Shown one piece after another: positions 1 through 9,600 of a stretch of DNA of 64,000 nucleotides (position 1 is the first letter of the stretch; the number at the start of each line of letters is the position of its first letter). The notes beneath the pieces are model-generated. The model saw only the letters and a list, made by a program, of their open reading frames with translations, was not told the DNA's origin and ran no database searches. Source of the DNA: JAMXLO01 sp963696645 (GTDB taxonomy: Bacteria; Pseudomonadota; Alphaproteobacteria; Acetobacterales; Acetobacteraceae); assembly GCA_963696645.1 (NCBI GenBank), contig CAVOKY010000008.1:761852-825851 (forward strand). The letters run 5' to 3'. A program made the translations under genes and the position numbers.

Positions 1-1437
1 ACGCGGCGAAGCCTCGGCCGGCAGTTCCAATGGCAGCAGCGGCGCATGGTCGCGGCTGCCATTGCCGACGGTGTCGGCATCCTCGACCTCGGCCTCGGGA
101 ATGTCACGCCGGCCCAGATAATTCGCCGCCAGATGCCGGAACGTATAGTCCAGCAGCGACGTGGCACTGGCCACCGCGGGATCGCCTTCCACAGCGCCGG
201 CGGGCCCGAAGCGAGTGAAGGTGAACGCCTCGACGTAAGCCTCAAGTGGCACGCCATGTTGCAAGCCCAGGCTGACGGCGACCGCGAAATTGTCCATCAG
301 GCCGCGAAATGCCGCGCCTTCCTTGTGCAATGCAACGAACACTTCGCCCAGCGTGCCGTCGTCATACTCGCCGGTGCGAAGATACAGGCGGTGACCACCA
401 ACCGCGGCCTTCTGGGTGTAGCCCGCACGCCGCGCAGGCAGTTCGCGCCTGCGCGGCGGATGCGCGGGCTTGCGCTGCTGTTCGGGTCGCGCAGGCATGG
501 CGTGGACGAACCGAGCCACCGTGTCGTGGATCGCCGCATGCGCGGCGGCGCCGGCGATCGGCAGCGGATCACCCCCGGCGAGAAGTTCCGCCAATGCTGC
601 CTCCGCGGTGACACCTTTCGCCGCAAGCCACGCCCGCGCGGCGCGGCTCAGGCCGCCTGCCTCGCCGAGCGGCGAGAACGCCGGCGCAATGCCGCCGGTC
701 TCCACCCCAAGCAGTGCGTCCGCCGGTCCCGCTTCGGCAATCGCTGTCAGTGCGTTGTGCCGCAATCCATCCACTGTGCCTGCGGCGTGGCGTGCGGCAC
801 GGGCCGCTTCGGCAAGGCCGGGGAGCGGTGCGTCGGGGGGCGGCATCGGCCAGTCGAGCCTCGCCGGTGTGACCGCCCCGAACAGCCTGGCAAGCGTGCC
901 GGAAGCGGCCTCGGCCCGCCCACGCAGAATGGCGGCGAGTGCTCCGGATACCGCAAGCGACGCATCGGACCCGTAGTCGATGCCAAGCATGGACAGCAGG
1001 CCGGCCAGATCGGACACGCTAACCGCCAGCCGAGTGGCTGATGGGGCGGCGAGGGTCAGCGCGGTAACCGCGGTCTCCACCGCTTCGGCGAACGCGGGCG
1101 CATCGAAGCCGGTGACGGCGTCATGGAAGGACGTCAGTTTCAACACGAAGCCAGGCACCGGTCCGGATTGGCCATGCCAGACCGGGCCGGCGGGTGCGCC
1201 GTGTCGCAGCAGCAGCAGGCGATGCAGCCGCTCCGCCAGGGGCGTTTCCAGGCCGGACCGCAGCGCCCGCTCGGCCACCGGACGGATCCAGGCATCGGCC
1301 GCGCTAGCCAGCGAGACCGGCCCATCGCCCGGCGCCAACTCCGCCAGCGCAGAGGCGGCCGCGTCGTCCCACGCTGCGGGCAGCGTCACCTGCCGCGCCG
1401 GTGCGTCGGGGTCCGCACCCGCCATAACACGACGCAT
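1..1437 (-). CDS. TSCPD-domain protein related to the C-terminal part of B12-dependent ribonucleotide reductase (partial)
   Basis: About 479 residues are visible and the gene runs off the left edge. Residues about 335-455 match the conserved tail of adenosylcobalamin-dependent ribonucleotide reductase (NrdJ), with the pieces YLRTGEYDDGTLGEVF, HKEGAAFRGLMDNFAVAVS and EAFTFTRFGPAGAVEGDP. The first 300 residues are Ala-rich and show none of the NrdJ catalytic barrel that I can recognise, so this is probably a stand-alone relative rather than the enzyme. An ATG at 1437 (MRRVM) has a purine-rich stretch upstream; an in-frame ATG at 1470 is also possible. The gene is divergent from the NDUFA12 gene. 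Family assignment is fairly secure; the function is not. Confidence 0.75.
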   Translation of the reverse strand, partial: MRRVMAGADPDAPARQVTLPAAWDDAAASALAELAPGDGPVSLASAADAWIRPVAERALRSGLETPLAERLHRLLLLRHGAPAGPVWHGQSGPVPGFVLKLTSFHDAVTGFDAPAFAEAVETAVTALTLAAPSATRLAVSVSDLAGLLSMLGIDYGSDASLAVSGALAAILRGRAEAASGTLARLFGAVTPARLDWPMPPPDAPLPGLAEAARAARHAAGTVDGLRHNALTAIAEAGPADALLGVETGGIAPAFSPLGEAGGLSRAARAWLAAKGVTAEAALAELLAGGDPLPIAGAAAHAAIHDTVARFVHAMPARPEQQRKPAHPPRRRELPARRAGYTQKAAVGGHRLYLRTGEYDDGTLGEVFVALHKEGAAFRGLMDNFAVAVSLGLQHGVPLEAYVEAFTFTRFGPAGAVEGDPAVASATSLLDYTFRHLAANYLGRRDIPEAEVEDADTVGNGSRDHAPLLPLELPAEASPR

Positions 1438-1612
1438 CCGTACGCCCTGCCAGGTCCGGTTTGATTTCATGCCGGTTATGCTAGGGCCGCCATCGCGACT
1501 CGGAAAGCCTATTTTGCGTCGAACACAGGGAATGACCACAAAATCCTGTGGATGACGGATCGCTTCACAGCGCCGGTGGACCGGACTCCCAGAGCTTCGT
1601 ATACCGCGCGAC

Positions 1613-1966
1613 ATGAACCTTGGCACTTGGCTGTTCACGCTGATCAAGGGCAGGCGCGTCGGCGCCGACGCCTACGGCAACGCCTACTACGAGGAGCGGC
1701 GTCCCCGTGCCGGCTACCGTATTCGGCGCTGGGTGACCTACCCCGGTCCGCCGGAGGCTTCACGCGTGCCACCGGAGTGGCATGCCTGGCTGCACTACAC
1801 GACCAATGAACCGCTGGTGGAGCGGCCACGATGGTCGTGGGAAAAAACCCACGAGCCGAATCTGACCGGCACGCCGGCAAGCTACCGACCACCTGGCCAT
1901 GACTACGAAGGTGGGCACCGCGGCCGCGCCACCGGTGATTACGAATCCTGGACCCCAGACAACTGA
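1613..1966 (+). CDS. NADH:ubiquinone oxidoreductase NDUFA12-family subunit
   Basis: This 117-residue protein matches the NDUFA12 (B17.2) accessory subunit of respiratory complex I. It has the early GNAYYEER motif, then RRWVTYPG, the WHAWLHY block near residue 60 and a C-terminal tail rich in Pro, Tyr and Gly. In alphaproteobacteria this supernumerary subunit attaches to the peripheral arm of complex I on the cytoplasmic side. Its gene is typically found beside MlaD and DUF2155 genes, as here: mlaD starts 10 nt downstream, suggesting co-transcription. Length and motifs are normal for bacterial members. Confidence 0.93.
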   Translation: MNLGTWLFTLIKGRRVGADAYGNAYYEERRPRAGYRIRRWVTYPGPPEASRVPPEWHAWLHYTTNEPLVERPRWSWEKTHEPNLTGTPASYRPPGHDYEGGHRGRATGDYESWTPDN

Positions 1967-1976
1967 GACCGCAACC

Positions 1977-2489
1977 ATGAACCGTCGCAGCATCGCCGAG
2001 GTGCTGGTCGGCGCGGTCGTACTGCTCGTGGCAGCAGGCTTCCTCGCCTATGCTGTTGCACATTCGGGCCGCAGTACCGCATCCGGCTACACGCTCTATG
2101 CCAAATTCGACCACATCGACGGGCTCGGCGTGGGCGCCGATGTGCGGCTGGCGGGGGTCAAGGTCGGCAGCGTCGAGCAGGAGCACATCGATCCGCAGAC
2201 CTTCCGGGCGGTAGTGGCGCTGACCGTGCGGGACGACATCAAGCTGCCCAAGGACAGCGCAGCAATTGTTACCAGCGAGAGCCTGCTGGGCGGCAAATAC
2301 CTGTCGTTGCAGCCCGGTGGCGATGAGACGGTGTTGCAGCCGGGGCAGACCATCACCATTACCCAATCCTCGGTGAGTCTCGAGGAACTCTTGGGCAAGT
2401 TCATTTTCAGCATGACCAACGTCCAGAAGCCCGGGCAACCCGCCGCCGGCAATCCCGGCGAGGCGCAACCCGGGGCTGCCAAGCCATGA
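1977..2489 (+). CDS. mlaD: Outer-membrane lipid asymmetry maintenance protein MlaD (MCE domain)
   Basis: The 170-residue product has an N-terminal membrane anchor (about residues 9-28) followed by one MCE domain (about 38-115) containing FDHIDGLGVGADVRLAGVKVG and the later LLGGKYLSLQPGG. MlaD is the hexameric substrate-binding ring of the MlaFEDB phospholipid transporter in the inner membrane. The other Mla genes are not in this window. I chose the ATG at 1977, 10 nt after the NDUFA12 stop; a longer in-frame start at 1899 would lie inside the NDUFA12 gene and add a tail without character. Its stop overlaps the next start as ATGA. Confidence 0.9.
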   Translation: MNRRSIAEVLVGAVVLLVAAGFLAYAVAHSGRSTASGYTLYAKFDHIDGLGVGADVRLAGVKVGSVEQEHIDPQTFRAVVALTVRDDIKLPKDSAAIVTSESLLGGKYLSLQPGGDETVLQPGQTITITQSSVSLEELLGKFIFSMTNVQKPGQPAAGNPGEAQPGAAKP

Positions 2490-2707
2490 TCCCGCCACCT
2501 CCCACCGTCTGGCCGCAGTCCGATGGCGCTCCGGTGTCCTGCCGCGAGAAGCTCCGCATGCTGGCGGAGAACCACGCCGAACTCGCACAGGCCTTGCAGG
2601 ACGCGTTCGAGGACGCCGTGCTGATGGGTGTCGACGAGACGGCGATGCGGCGGATCCTCGCCGGCATGGTGGAGGGCCTGGAATCGCCAAAGCTTTCCGG
2701 CCGATGA
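2486..2707 (+). CDS. Small conserved hypothetical protein
   Basis: This 73-residue protein overlaps mlaD upstream (ATGA) and the DUF2155 gene downstream (again 4 nt), so it is almost certainly translated as part of this operon. After a Pro-rich start it is predicted helical and acidic, with AENHAELAQALQDAFEDAVLMG and a second helix ending GMVEGLESP. There is no signal peptide, membrane segment or metal site. I do not recognise a named family. Its position between an MCE protein and a secreted DUF2155 protein hints at an envelope-related role, but that is only inference. Confidence 0.7.
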   Translation: MIPPPPTVWPQSDGAPVSCREKLRMLAENHAELAQALQDAFEDAVLMGVDETAMRRILAGMVEGLESPKLSGR

Positions 2708-3285
2708 GGCAGGCGTTCGGCATGCTGGCGGCGATCGTGTTCCCGGTCGCCGCTCTCGGTCAGTCAATGGCGCCGATCACCGCCACGCCGCTGATGCCGC
2801 CATCGGTGCAGTACCCATCGCCGCAGCAGCCCCCACAGGTAATGCAGCAGGTTCAACCGATGCCCCAGCCGAGCCCGTCGGCGCCGCAGCAGGGCGCGCA
2901 GGCCCCGGGGCAGGGACAACAGGCGACGCAGCCGCCGGTGGATCAGACACAGTCCGAGCCCCCCGCCGCGCCGCAGCCGATGCATCTTACCTGGCTGCCG
3001 GAAACCGGCGCGACTCTGCAGGTACTCGACAAGGTGAATGCACTGAGTTCGACGCTGACCATCAAGGTCGGGCAGCAGGCACAGTTCGGCTCGTTGAACA
3101 TCCAGGTGCAGGCCTGCGATGTCCATCCGCCGGACCAGCCGCGGGATTCCGCTGCCTATCTGACGATCGCCGATAGTCACCCCGATGAGCCGGGCTTCCA
3201 CGGCTGGATGTTGGCGAACGACCCGTCGTTGTCGATGTTGCAGCACCCGCTCTACGACGTGCGCGTCATCGGCTGCCAGACGTAG
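2704..3285 (+). CDS. DUF2155 domain-containing secreted protein
   Basis: The 193-residue product has an N-terminal signal peptide (cleavage likely near ALGQS, residue 20), a Pro/Gln-rich linker (about 25-95) and a C-terminal DUF2155 domain starting near WLPETGATLQVLDKVNA. The domain holds the conserved pair CDVHPPDQPRDSAAYL and HGWMLANDPSLSMLQHPLYDVRVIGC, whose two cysteines may bond in the periplasm. DUF2155 genes regularly follow NDUFA12 and mlaD in alphaproteobacteria, matching the layout here. The molecular function is unknown. The linker is expected to be disordered. Confidence 0.88.
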   Translation: MRQAFGMLAAIVFPVAALGQSMAPITATPLMPPSVQYPSPQQPPQVMQQVQPMPQPSPSAPQQGAQAPGQGQQATQPPVDQTQSEPPAAPQPMHLTWLPETGATLQVLDKVNALSSTLTIKVGQQAQFGSLNIQVQACDVHPPDQPRDSAAYLTIADSHPDEPGFHGWMLANDPSLSMLQHPLYDVRVIGCQT

Positions 3286-3288
3286 CGA

Positions 3289-4029
3289 ATGACACCTGCA
3301 CTGCCGCCACTGGAGCGGGCCGCGTTGCTGCTCGATCTGGACGGTACATTGCTCGACATCGCGCCAACGCCCGACACGGTGGTCGTGCCACCGGGATTGC
3401 ACGATGTATTGGTCGATTTGCGACGGCTGTTGGGCGATGCCTTGGCGGTAGTCACCGGCAGGCCGGTCGAAACGGTTGATGCGCTGCTGGGCGATTCGGT
3501 GTTCGCGGTCGCGGGCGAACATGGCGGCGCGATCCGCCATGCGCCTGGGCAGATGCTGGAACGACCGCGACTGCCCGTGCCACCGGACGCATGGCTGGCC
3601 GAGGTGGCACGCCTTGCCGCGACGCAGCCTGGTGCGTTGCTGGAACGCAAGGCGCGTGGCTTCGCGCTGCACTACCGCGCGGTGCCGTCGGCAGGGCCGA
3701 TGCTACGCGACAGGCTGACTACTCTGCTGCAAGGATCCGTCGATTTCGAATTGCTGTCCGGCCACATGATCTGGGAGGTGCGCCCGCGCGGCGTGGACAA
3801 GGGCAAGGCGGTTGTTGGCCTGATGGAACGCCCGCCGTTTCAGCATCGACTGCCGGTGTTCATCGGCGATGACGTGACTGATGAGGACGGCATCACAGCC
3901 GCAGTCGCTGCGGGCGGCGTGGGACTGCGCGTGCCGGAAATCTTTGGTGACGCGGCCGGCGTGCGTGCCTGGTTGCGGCGAAGCGTATCGACCGGCCGAT
4001 GGGCGGAGCCGGACCATGCAGCTCACTGA
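3289..4029 (+). CDS. otsB: Trehalose-6-phosphate phosphatase OtsB
   Basis: This 246-residue HAD-superfamily enzyme removes phosphate from trehalose 6-phosphate. Motif I is LLLDLDGTLLDI with the nucleophile and acid Asp16 and Asp18; VVTGRP supplies motif II, and the metal-binding motif is VFIGDDVTDEDG near residue 190. EHGGAIRH and the K in GVDKGKAV are also typical of OtsB. No trehalose-6-phosphate synthase (otsA) is visible nearby, so the partner must be encoded elsewhere. The gene follows DUF2155 by 3 nt and overlaps the next HAD gene by 14 nt, so it sits in the same transcription unit. Confidence 0.92.
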   Translation: MTPALPPLERAALLLDLDGTLLDIAPTPDTVVVPPGLHDVLVDLRRLLGDALAVVTGRPVETVDALLGDSVFAVAGEHGGAIRHAPGQMLERPRLPVPPDAWLAEVARLAATQPGALLERKARGFALHYRAVPSAGPMLRDRLTTLLQGSVDFELLSGHMIWEVRPRGVDKGKAVVGLMERPPFQHRLPVFIGDDVTDEDGITAAVAAGGVGLRVPEIFGDAAGVRAWLRRSVSTGRWAEPDHAAH

Positions 4030-4742
4030 CTTCGGCGTTCTGACGTTCGATTGCTACGGCACGTTGATAGACTGGGAAAGCGGCATCGTCCTGGCACTCC
4101 AACAGCTGCTGTCGCGTGCTGGACAATCGCTGTCGCGCGATGCCGTGCTCACGGCGTTCGGCCAGCATGAAACGCGGCTCGAACGCAGACACCCGGCCAC
4201 GCGGTACAGCGAGCTGCTCGCTCGGGTACATGATGAACTTGCGCGGACCTGGGGTATCGCGCCCGACGCAGCGGAAAACCGCCGGTTCGGTGCGTCCGTC
4301 GGGGATTGGCCCGCGTTTGCCGACACCGTCGCGTCGCTGCGGTATCTGCAACAGGTACTACAAGCTGGTGATTCTCTCAAACGTCGATCGCGACAGCTTT
4401 CGTGCGACCAGCCCGCGGCTTGGCGTCACGTTCGATGCGATCTATACGGCCGAGGATATCGGTTCCTACAAGCCCGATCCGCGCAACTTCGCCTATCTGG
4501 TCGAGCATCTGGCGGCGATGGGAATCGATGCGTCGACGATTCTGCACACCGCGCAGAGCCTGTTCCACGACCACGCTCCGGCGAATGCCGCGGGGCTTGC
4601 ATCGGCATGGATCGATCGGCGCCACAATTCGTCGGGCTGGGGTGCCACCGAGGCGCCGCCCGCAAACGTGCGTTACGATTTCCGCTTCACCAGTCTGGCC
4701 GAGATGGCGGACGCGCATCGGGCGGCGCTGCGCACGACGTAA
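4016..4742 (+). pseudogene. Haloacid dehalogenase type II family protein, frameshifted
   Basis: The N-terminal part (from ATG 4016) carries HAD motif I FDCYGTLIDW with Asp12 and reads to about 4354. The C-terminal part (LVILSNVDRDSF, SYKPDPRNF, then ASAWIDRR) continues in another frame to 4742. Deleting one G of the pair at 4354-4355 joins them as RYLQ-YYKLVILSN, a normal type II haloacid dehalogenase of about 241 residues. Such enzymes hydrolyse 2-haloacids or act as small phosphatases; the substrate here is unknown. Because several other genes in this window show the same one-base insertion, a sequence error is as likely as a true pseudogene. Confidence 0.85.
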
Positions 4743-4770
4743 CTGCCATCGGTGGTACGGAATTGTATTG

Positions 4771-4806
4771 TCATTGCGAGGAGCGCAGCGACGCGGCAAT
4801 CTCCTG
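4771..4806. repeat. Dispersed palindromic repeat, copy 1
   Basis: The sequence reads GTCATTGCGAGGAGCGCAGC followed by GACGCGGCAATC, with ATTGC and GGCAAT arms. It belongs to the widespread extragenic repeat that translates as CHCEERSDAAI. It lies between the convergent HAD and ilvA genes. A diverged copy is at 23046-23074. Confidence 0.75.
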
Positions 4807-4848
4807 CCGCATCACGGCATTCCTTGCCATAACAGCCATGAGTTCGGG

Positions 4849-6045
4849 CTAAATCCGCCGCACGATGTAGGAGTTCTCCAGGGCTTCCAGAATCACATCG
4901 GCATGCAACGAATCGCGTGCCTCTACCATCACCTCCAACTCCGCTGCCTGCACCGACGAAGCGGCGAACAGGCGCTGATGCGATACCTCGATGATATTGC
5001 CGCCCGAATTCCCGATCTTGCCGGCGATGTCGGCAAGCACGCCAGGCCGATCCGGTATCTGCAGATGCAACCGCAGCAGCCGGCCGTCGCGCAGCAGGTT
5101 CCGCAGCAACACATTCGACAGAATACGCGCATCGATGTTGCCGCCGGTGATCGCAATACCCACCCGTCGCCCACGGAAGTGCTCGGTGTACGCCAGCAGT
5201 GCGGCAACGCCAGCGGCGCCGGCACCCTCCGCGACCACCTTGGCGCCTTCCGCCAGCAGGCCGACGGCTTCCTCGATGGTATGTTCCGGCACCACCAGAA
5301 CTTCCACACCGAGCTCACGAATGACAGCCAGAGGGCGCTCGCCGACGTCGCGCACCGCGATGCCCTCGGCGATGGTAGCACCACCGACGGAAACCGTTTC
5401 GCCCGCAAGCCGCTGCGCCATGGCGGAATACGCCGCGACCTCGACGCCGTACACCGTAATCCCCGGCCTCATCGCCTTCGCTGCGACGGCACAGCCGGCC
5501 AACAGGCCACCGCCGCCCACGGGAATCACCAGCATATCGAGGTCAGGCGCATCCTCCAGCAATTCCATCGCCAGCGTGCCCTGACCGGCCATCACGCTGA
5601 CATCGTCGTACGGATGCACGAAGACCAGGCCACTCCCGGCCGCCAGTTCCTCCGCATGCGCCGCCGCCTCGGCGAGCGTCTCGCCGTACAGTACGACACG
5701 CGCACCCCACGCGGCGGTGCGCGTCACCTTGGTCGCCGGAGTGAACTTCGGCATTACGATGGTGGCGACGACGTTGCTCAGACTGGCGTGCCGCGCCACC
5801 GCCTGCGCGTGATTGCCGGCCGACATCGCGATCACCCCACGTTCGCGTTCCGTATCGGTCAGCAATGACAGCCGGTTCGCCGCGCCGCGTTCCTTGAAGG
5901 CGCCGGTGACCTGGAGATTGTCGAGCTTCAGCACCACATCGGCGCCGGTGGCACGCGATACCGCATCGCTCGGCAGCGATGGCGTGCGCAACACGCGGCC
6001 GGCGATGCGTTGGCCCGCCGCCTGCACGTCGGCAAATTGCAGCAC
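4849..6045 (-). CDS. ilvA: Threonine ammonia-lyase (threonine dehydratase) with ACT domain
   Basis: This 398-residue PLP enzyme deaminates L-threonine to 2-oxobutanoate, the first step towards isoleucine. The PLP lysine is Lys51 in TGAFKERGA, the substrate loop is SAGNHAQAVA, and the phosphate-binding loop is VGGGGLLAG. A C-terminal ACT domain (about 325-398, LHLQIPDRPGVLADIAGKIG) suggests allosteric control, as in the short TdcB/IlvA forms. I chose the GTG at 6045, just past the greA stop, because relatives begin MLxFADV; starting at 6117 would overlap greA by 70 nt. It is co-directional with greA. Catabolic versus biosynthetic role cannot be told from sequence. Confidence 0.9.
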   Translation of the reverse strand: MLQFADVQAAGQRIAGRVLRTPSLPSDAVSRATGADVVLKLDNLQVTGAFKERGAANRLSLLTDTERERGVIAMSAGNHAQAVARHASLSNVVATIVMPKFTPATKVTRTAAWGARVVLYGETLAEAAAHAEELAAGSGLVFVHPYDDVSVMAGQGTLAMELLEDAPDLDMLVIPVGGGGLLAGCAVAAKAMRPGITVYGVEVAAYSAMAQRLAGETVSVGGATIAEGIAVRDVGERPLAVIRELGVEVLVVPEHTIEEAVGLLAEGAKVVAEGAGAAGVAALLAYTEHFRGRRVGIAITGGNIDARILSNVLLRNLLRDGRLLRLHLQIPDRPGVLADIAGKIGNSGGNIIEVSHQRLFAASSVQAAELEVMVEARDSLHADVILEALENSYIVRRI

Positions 6046-6046
6046 G

Positions 6047-6520
6047 TCAGATGAACTTGATGCCGAGAATCTCGTAGGAACGATCGCCGCCGGGAGCCGG
6101 AACGGCAACGGTGTCACCCACCTTCTTGCCGATCAACGCCTTGGCCAGTGGCGAAGACAGCGACAGCCGGCCGATCTTGATATCGGCCTCATGCACGCCG
6201 ACGATCTGGTAGGTGGCTTCCTTCTCCGTCTCCTCATCGACCAGCCAGACGTGTGCGCCGAACATCACATGCTCGCCGGACAGCGACGACGGATCGATCA
6301 CCTCCGCCGAACCCACGATTTCCTCGAGCTCGGCGATGCGGCCTTCGATGAAGGACTGACGTTCTCGCGCGGCATGGTATTCGGCGTTCTCGGACAGATC
6401 GCCGTGAGTGCGCGCTTCCGCAATCTGCCGAATGATCGACGGACGCTCGACCGCCTTGAGCTGACGGAGCTCATCTTCCAGGCGCTGTAGACCAGGGCCG
6501 GTCATCGGGAACTTCTGCAC
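6047..6520 (-). CDS. greA: Transcription elongation factor GreA
   Basis: GreA rescues backtracked RNA polymerase by stimulating cleavage of the transcript 3' end. The 157-residue product shows the N-terminal coiled coil with the acidic tip (RTHGDLSENAEYHAARERQ) and a C-terminal FKBP-like domain ending in ALIGKKVGDTVAVPAPGG. I placed the start at GTG 6520 (MQKFPMT), which has AAGGA seven bases upstream and gives the usual length; an ATG 27 nt further upstream is possible. It is followed directly by ilvA. Confidence 0.94.
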   Translation of the reverse strand: MQKFPMTGPGLQRLEDELRQLKAVERPSIIRQIAEARTHGDLSENAEYHAARERQSFIEGRIAELEEIVGSAEVIDPSSLSGEHVMFGAHVWLVDEETEKEATYQIVGVHEADIKIGRLSLSSPLAKALIGKKVGDTVAVPAPGGDRSYEILGIKFI

Positions 6521-6615
6521 CAGGGGGTCCTTCGATGCTTCGAACACGGTCAGGCGATAGGCTTTCGGCCAAACGCAAGCGCCGCGGCAGACCGGCGCCT
6601 GGCCGCGACGAAGGT

Positions 6616-9600
6616 TCAGAACGAACGGCGAAAATAGGACTGGAGGGGCGCAACTTCAAGCGTTCCCGATTTCAAGGCGGCAATGGCGTGCACCGCCGCC
6701 CGGGCGCCGGCCATGGTCGTGTAGTGGGGTACGCCATGGGTCAGGGCGCTGCGGCGAATCGCGAAGCTGTCCGCAATCGACTGCGGTGTGGACGCGGTGT
6801 TGATCACAAGCTGTATCTCACCAGAGCGGATCGCGTCCACGCAGTGCGGCCGTCCTTCCAGCACCTTGTTGACCACCGATACCGGCAGGCCGGCATCGCG
6901 GATGCGTGCGGCGGTACCTCGTGTGGCCGTGATGGCAAAGCCCATCTCGGTCAGTCGCCGCGCCAGTGCCGGCAGTCCGCGCTTGTCGGCATCCTTGATC
7001 GACAGGAACACCGTGCCGCCATCGGGCAGAATCACGCCGGCGCCAAGCTGCGACTTCGCGAAGGCCCGTTCGAAACTTAAATCGAGACCCATCACCTCGC
7101 CGGTGGATTTCATCTCCGGGCCGAGGATGGTGTCCACGTTGGGGAAGCGCGCGAACGGAAACACTGCCTCCTTCACCGCGACGTGCGGAGCCACGCCCTG
7201 ATCGTCGAGATTGAAATCCGCCAGGCGGGCGCCGGCCATGACGCGCGCGCCGATCTTGGCAACCGGCACGCCGGTCGCCTTGGCAACGAACGGCACGGTA
7301 CGCGACGCGCGCGGGTTGACCTCCAACACGTATATCACATCGTCCTTGATCGCGTATTGCACGTTCATCAGGCCGACGACGCCAAGCGCCTTGGCCATCG
7401 CCTCGGTTTCCGCCTTCAGTTCGGTAACCATGGCAGGAGCAAGCGTGTAGGGCGGCAGCGAACACGCACTGTCGCCGGAATGGATGCCGGCTTCCTCGAT
7501 ATGCTCCATGACGCCGGCGACATAGACCGTCTCGCTGTCGGCGATGCAGTCGACATCGACCTCGATCGCGTCGTTCAGATAACGGTCGATCAGCACCGGG
7601 TTGTCACCTGAAACTCGCACAGCTTCGCGCATGTAGCGATGCAGGCCGGCGCGGTCGTAGACGATCTCCATAGCGCGGCCTCCGAGTACGTAGCTGGGTC
7701 GGATTACCACGGGATAGCCAATGCGGTCAGCGATGGCCTCCGATTCGTCCGCCGACCGCGCAACGCCGTTCTCCGGCTGGCGCAGCCCGAGGCGTTGCAA
7801 CAGGAGCTGGAAGCGTTCGCGGTCCTCGGCGATATCGATCGCATCGGCGCTGGTGCCGAGAATTGGAATGTTCGCCCGCGCGAGTGCCTGCGACAACTTC
7901 AGCGGCGTTTGCCCGCCGTATTGTACGATACAGCCCAGCAGCGTGCCGCGGCTTTGCTCGCGGCGCACCAATGCGATGACGTCCTCGGCCGTCAGCGGCT
8001 CGAAATACAGCCGGTCAGAGGTGTCATAGTCTGTGCTGACGGTTTCCGGATTGCAGTTGACCATGATGGTCTCGAAGCCGGCATCCTTCAGCGCGTATGC
8101 CGCGTGGACGCAGCAATAGTCGAATTCGATGCCCTGGCCGATGCGGTTCGGGCCGCCGCCGAGGATGATGACCTTCTGCCGTTCGGTTGGATCGGCTTCG
8201 CAGACCGGCGTGCCGTAGCCGCCTTCGTAGGTGGAATACATGTAGGGCGTCGAACTGGCGAATTCGGCGGCGCAGGTGTCGATACGTTTGTAGACCGGCT
8301 GCACGCCAAGCCGAGTACGCAGTGCGGCGACGGCTTCTTCCTTGTGGCCGGTCAATTCGCCCAGGCGCCTGTCGGAAAAGCCCAGCGCCTTGACGCGGCG
8401 AAGCGCGCCCGCTTCGTGCGGCAGGCCAGAGGCCGCGATCCCGCGTTCGGCATCGACGATGCGTTCCAGTTCACGCAGGAACCACGGGTCGAACTTGCAG
8501 GCGTCATGGATGTCTTCGACCGATTGGCCGGCACGCAACGCCTGTGCAGCCATCAGCAGGCGATCGGGGCGTGGCTCTGAAAGCGCGGCGCGGAATGCGT
8601 CGGGACCGCCGTCGCCGGGGGGTTCGATTTCATCCAGACCGGACAAACCGGTCTCCGTACTGCGCAACCCCTTTTGCAGCGCTTCTGCGAAACTGCGGCC
8701 AATCGCCATGGCCTCGCCGACCGATTTCATCGACGTGGTCAGCAGTGCAGGCGTGCCGGGGAATTTTTCAAAGGTGAAGCGGGGGATTTTCACCACGACA
8801 TAGTCGATGGTCGGTTCGAAACTGGCCGGAGTGACGCGGGTGATGTCGTTGGCCAGTTCGTCCAGCGTGTAGCCGACGGCGAGCTTTGCCGCGATCTTGG
8901 CGATCGGAAATCCGGTCGCCTTCGAGGCGAGCGCCGAGGATCGCGACACGCGCGGGTTCATCTCGATGATGACCATGCGGCCGTCGGCCGGGTTCACCGC
9001 AAACTGCACGTTGGAGCCGCCGGTATCGACGCCGATCGCGCGCAGGCACGCGATCGAGGCGTCGCGCATCCGCTGATATTCCTTGTCGGTCAGCGTCAGC
9101 GCGGGCGCGACCGTGACGGAATCGCCGGTGTGGATGCCCATCGGATCGACGTTCTCGATCGAACAGACGATGATGCAGTTGTCCGCCCGGTCGCGGACCA
9201 CCTCCATCTCGAATTCCTTCCATCCCAGCACGGATTCCTCGATCAGCACTTCGGTGGTGGGCGACGCTTCCAGGCCGCCGCTGACGATCTGCTCGAATTC
9301 CTCGCGGTTATAGGCGATGCCGCCGCCGGTGCCGCCGAGCGTGAAGCTGGGTCGGATGACGGCAGGCAGTCCGGTGGTCGCAAGTGCGGCGCGCGCTTCG
9401 TCGATCGAATGCGCAATGGCAGAACGTGGCGATTCGATGCCGATTGCCGCCATGGCATCGCGAAACTTCAACCGGTCTTCCGCGCGTTCGATGACGTCCG
9501 CGCGGGCGCCGATCAGCTCAACATTGTGGCGCGCCAGTGCGCCCGATCGCGCCAGCTCCATCGCGGTATTGAGCGCGGTCTGTCCGCCCATCGTCGGTAG

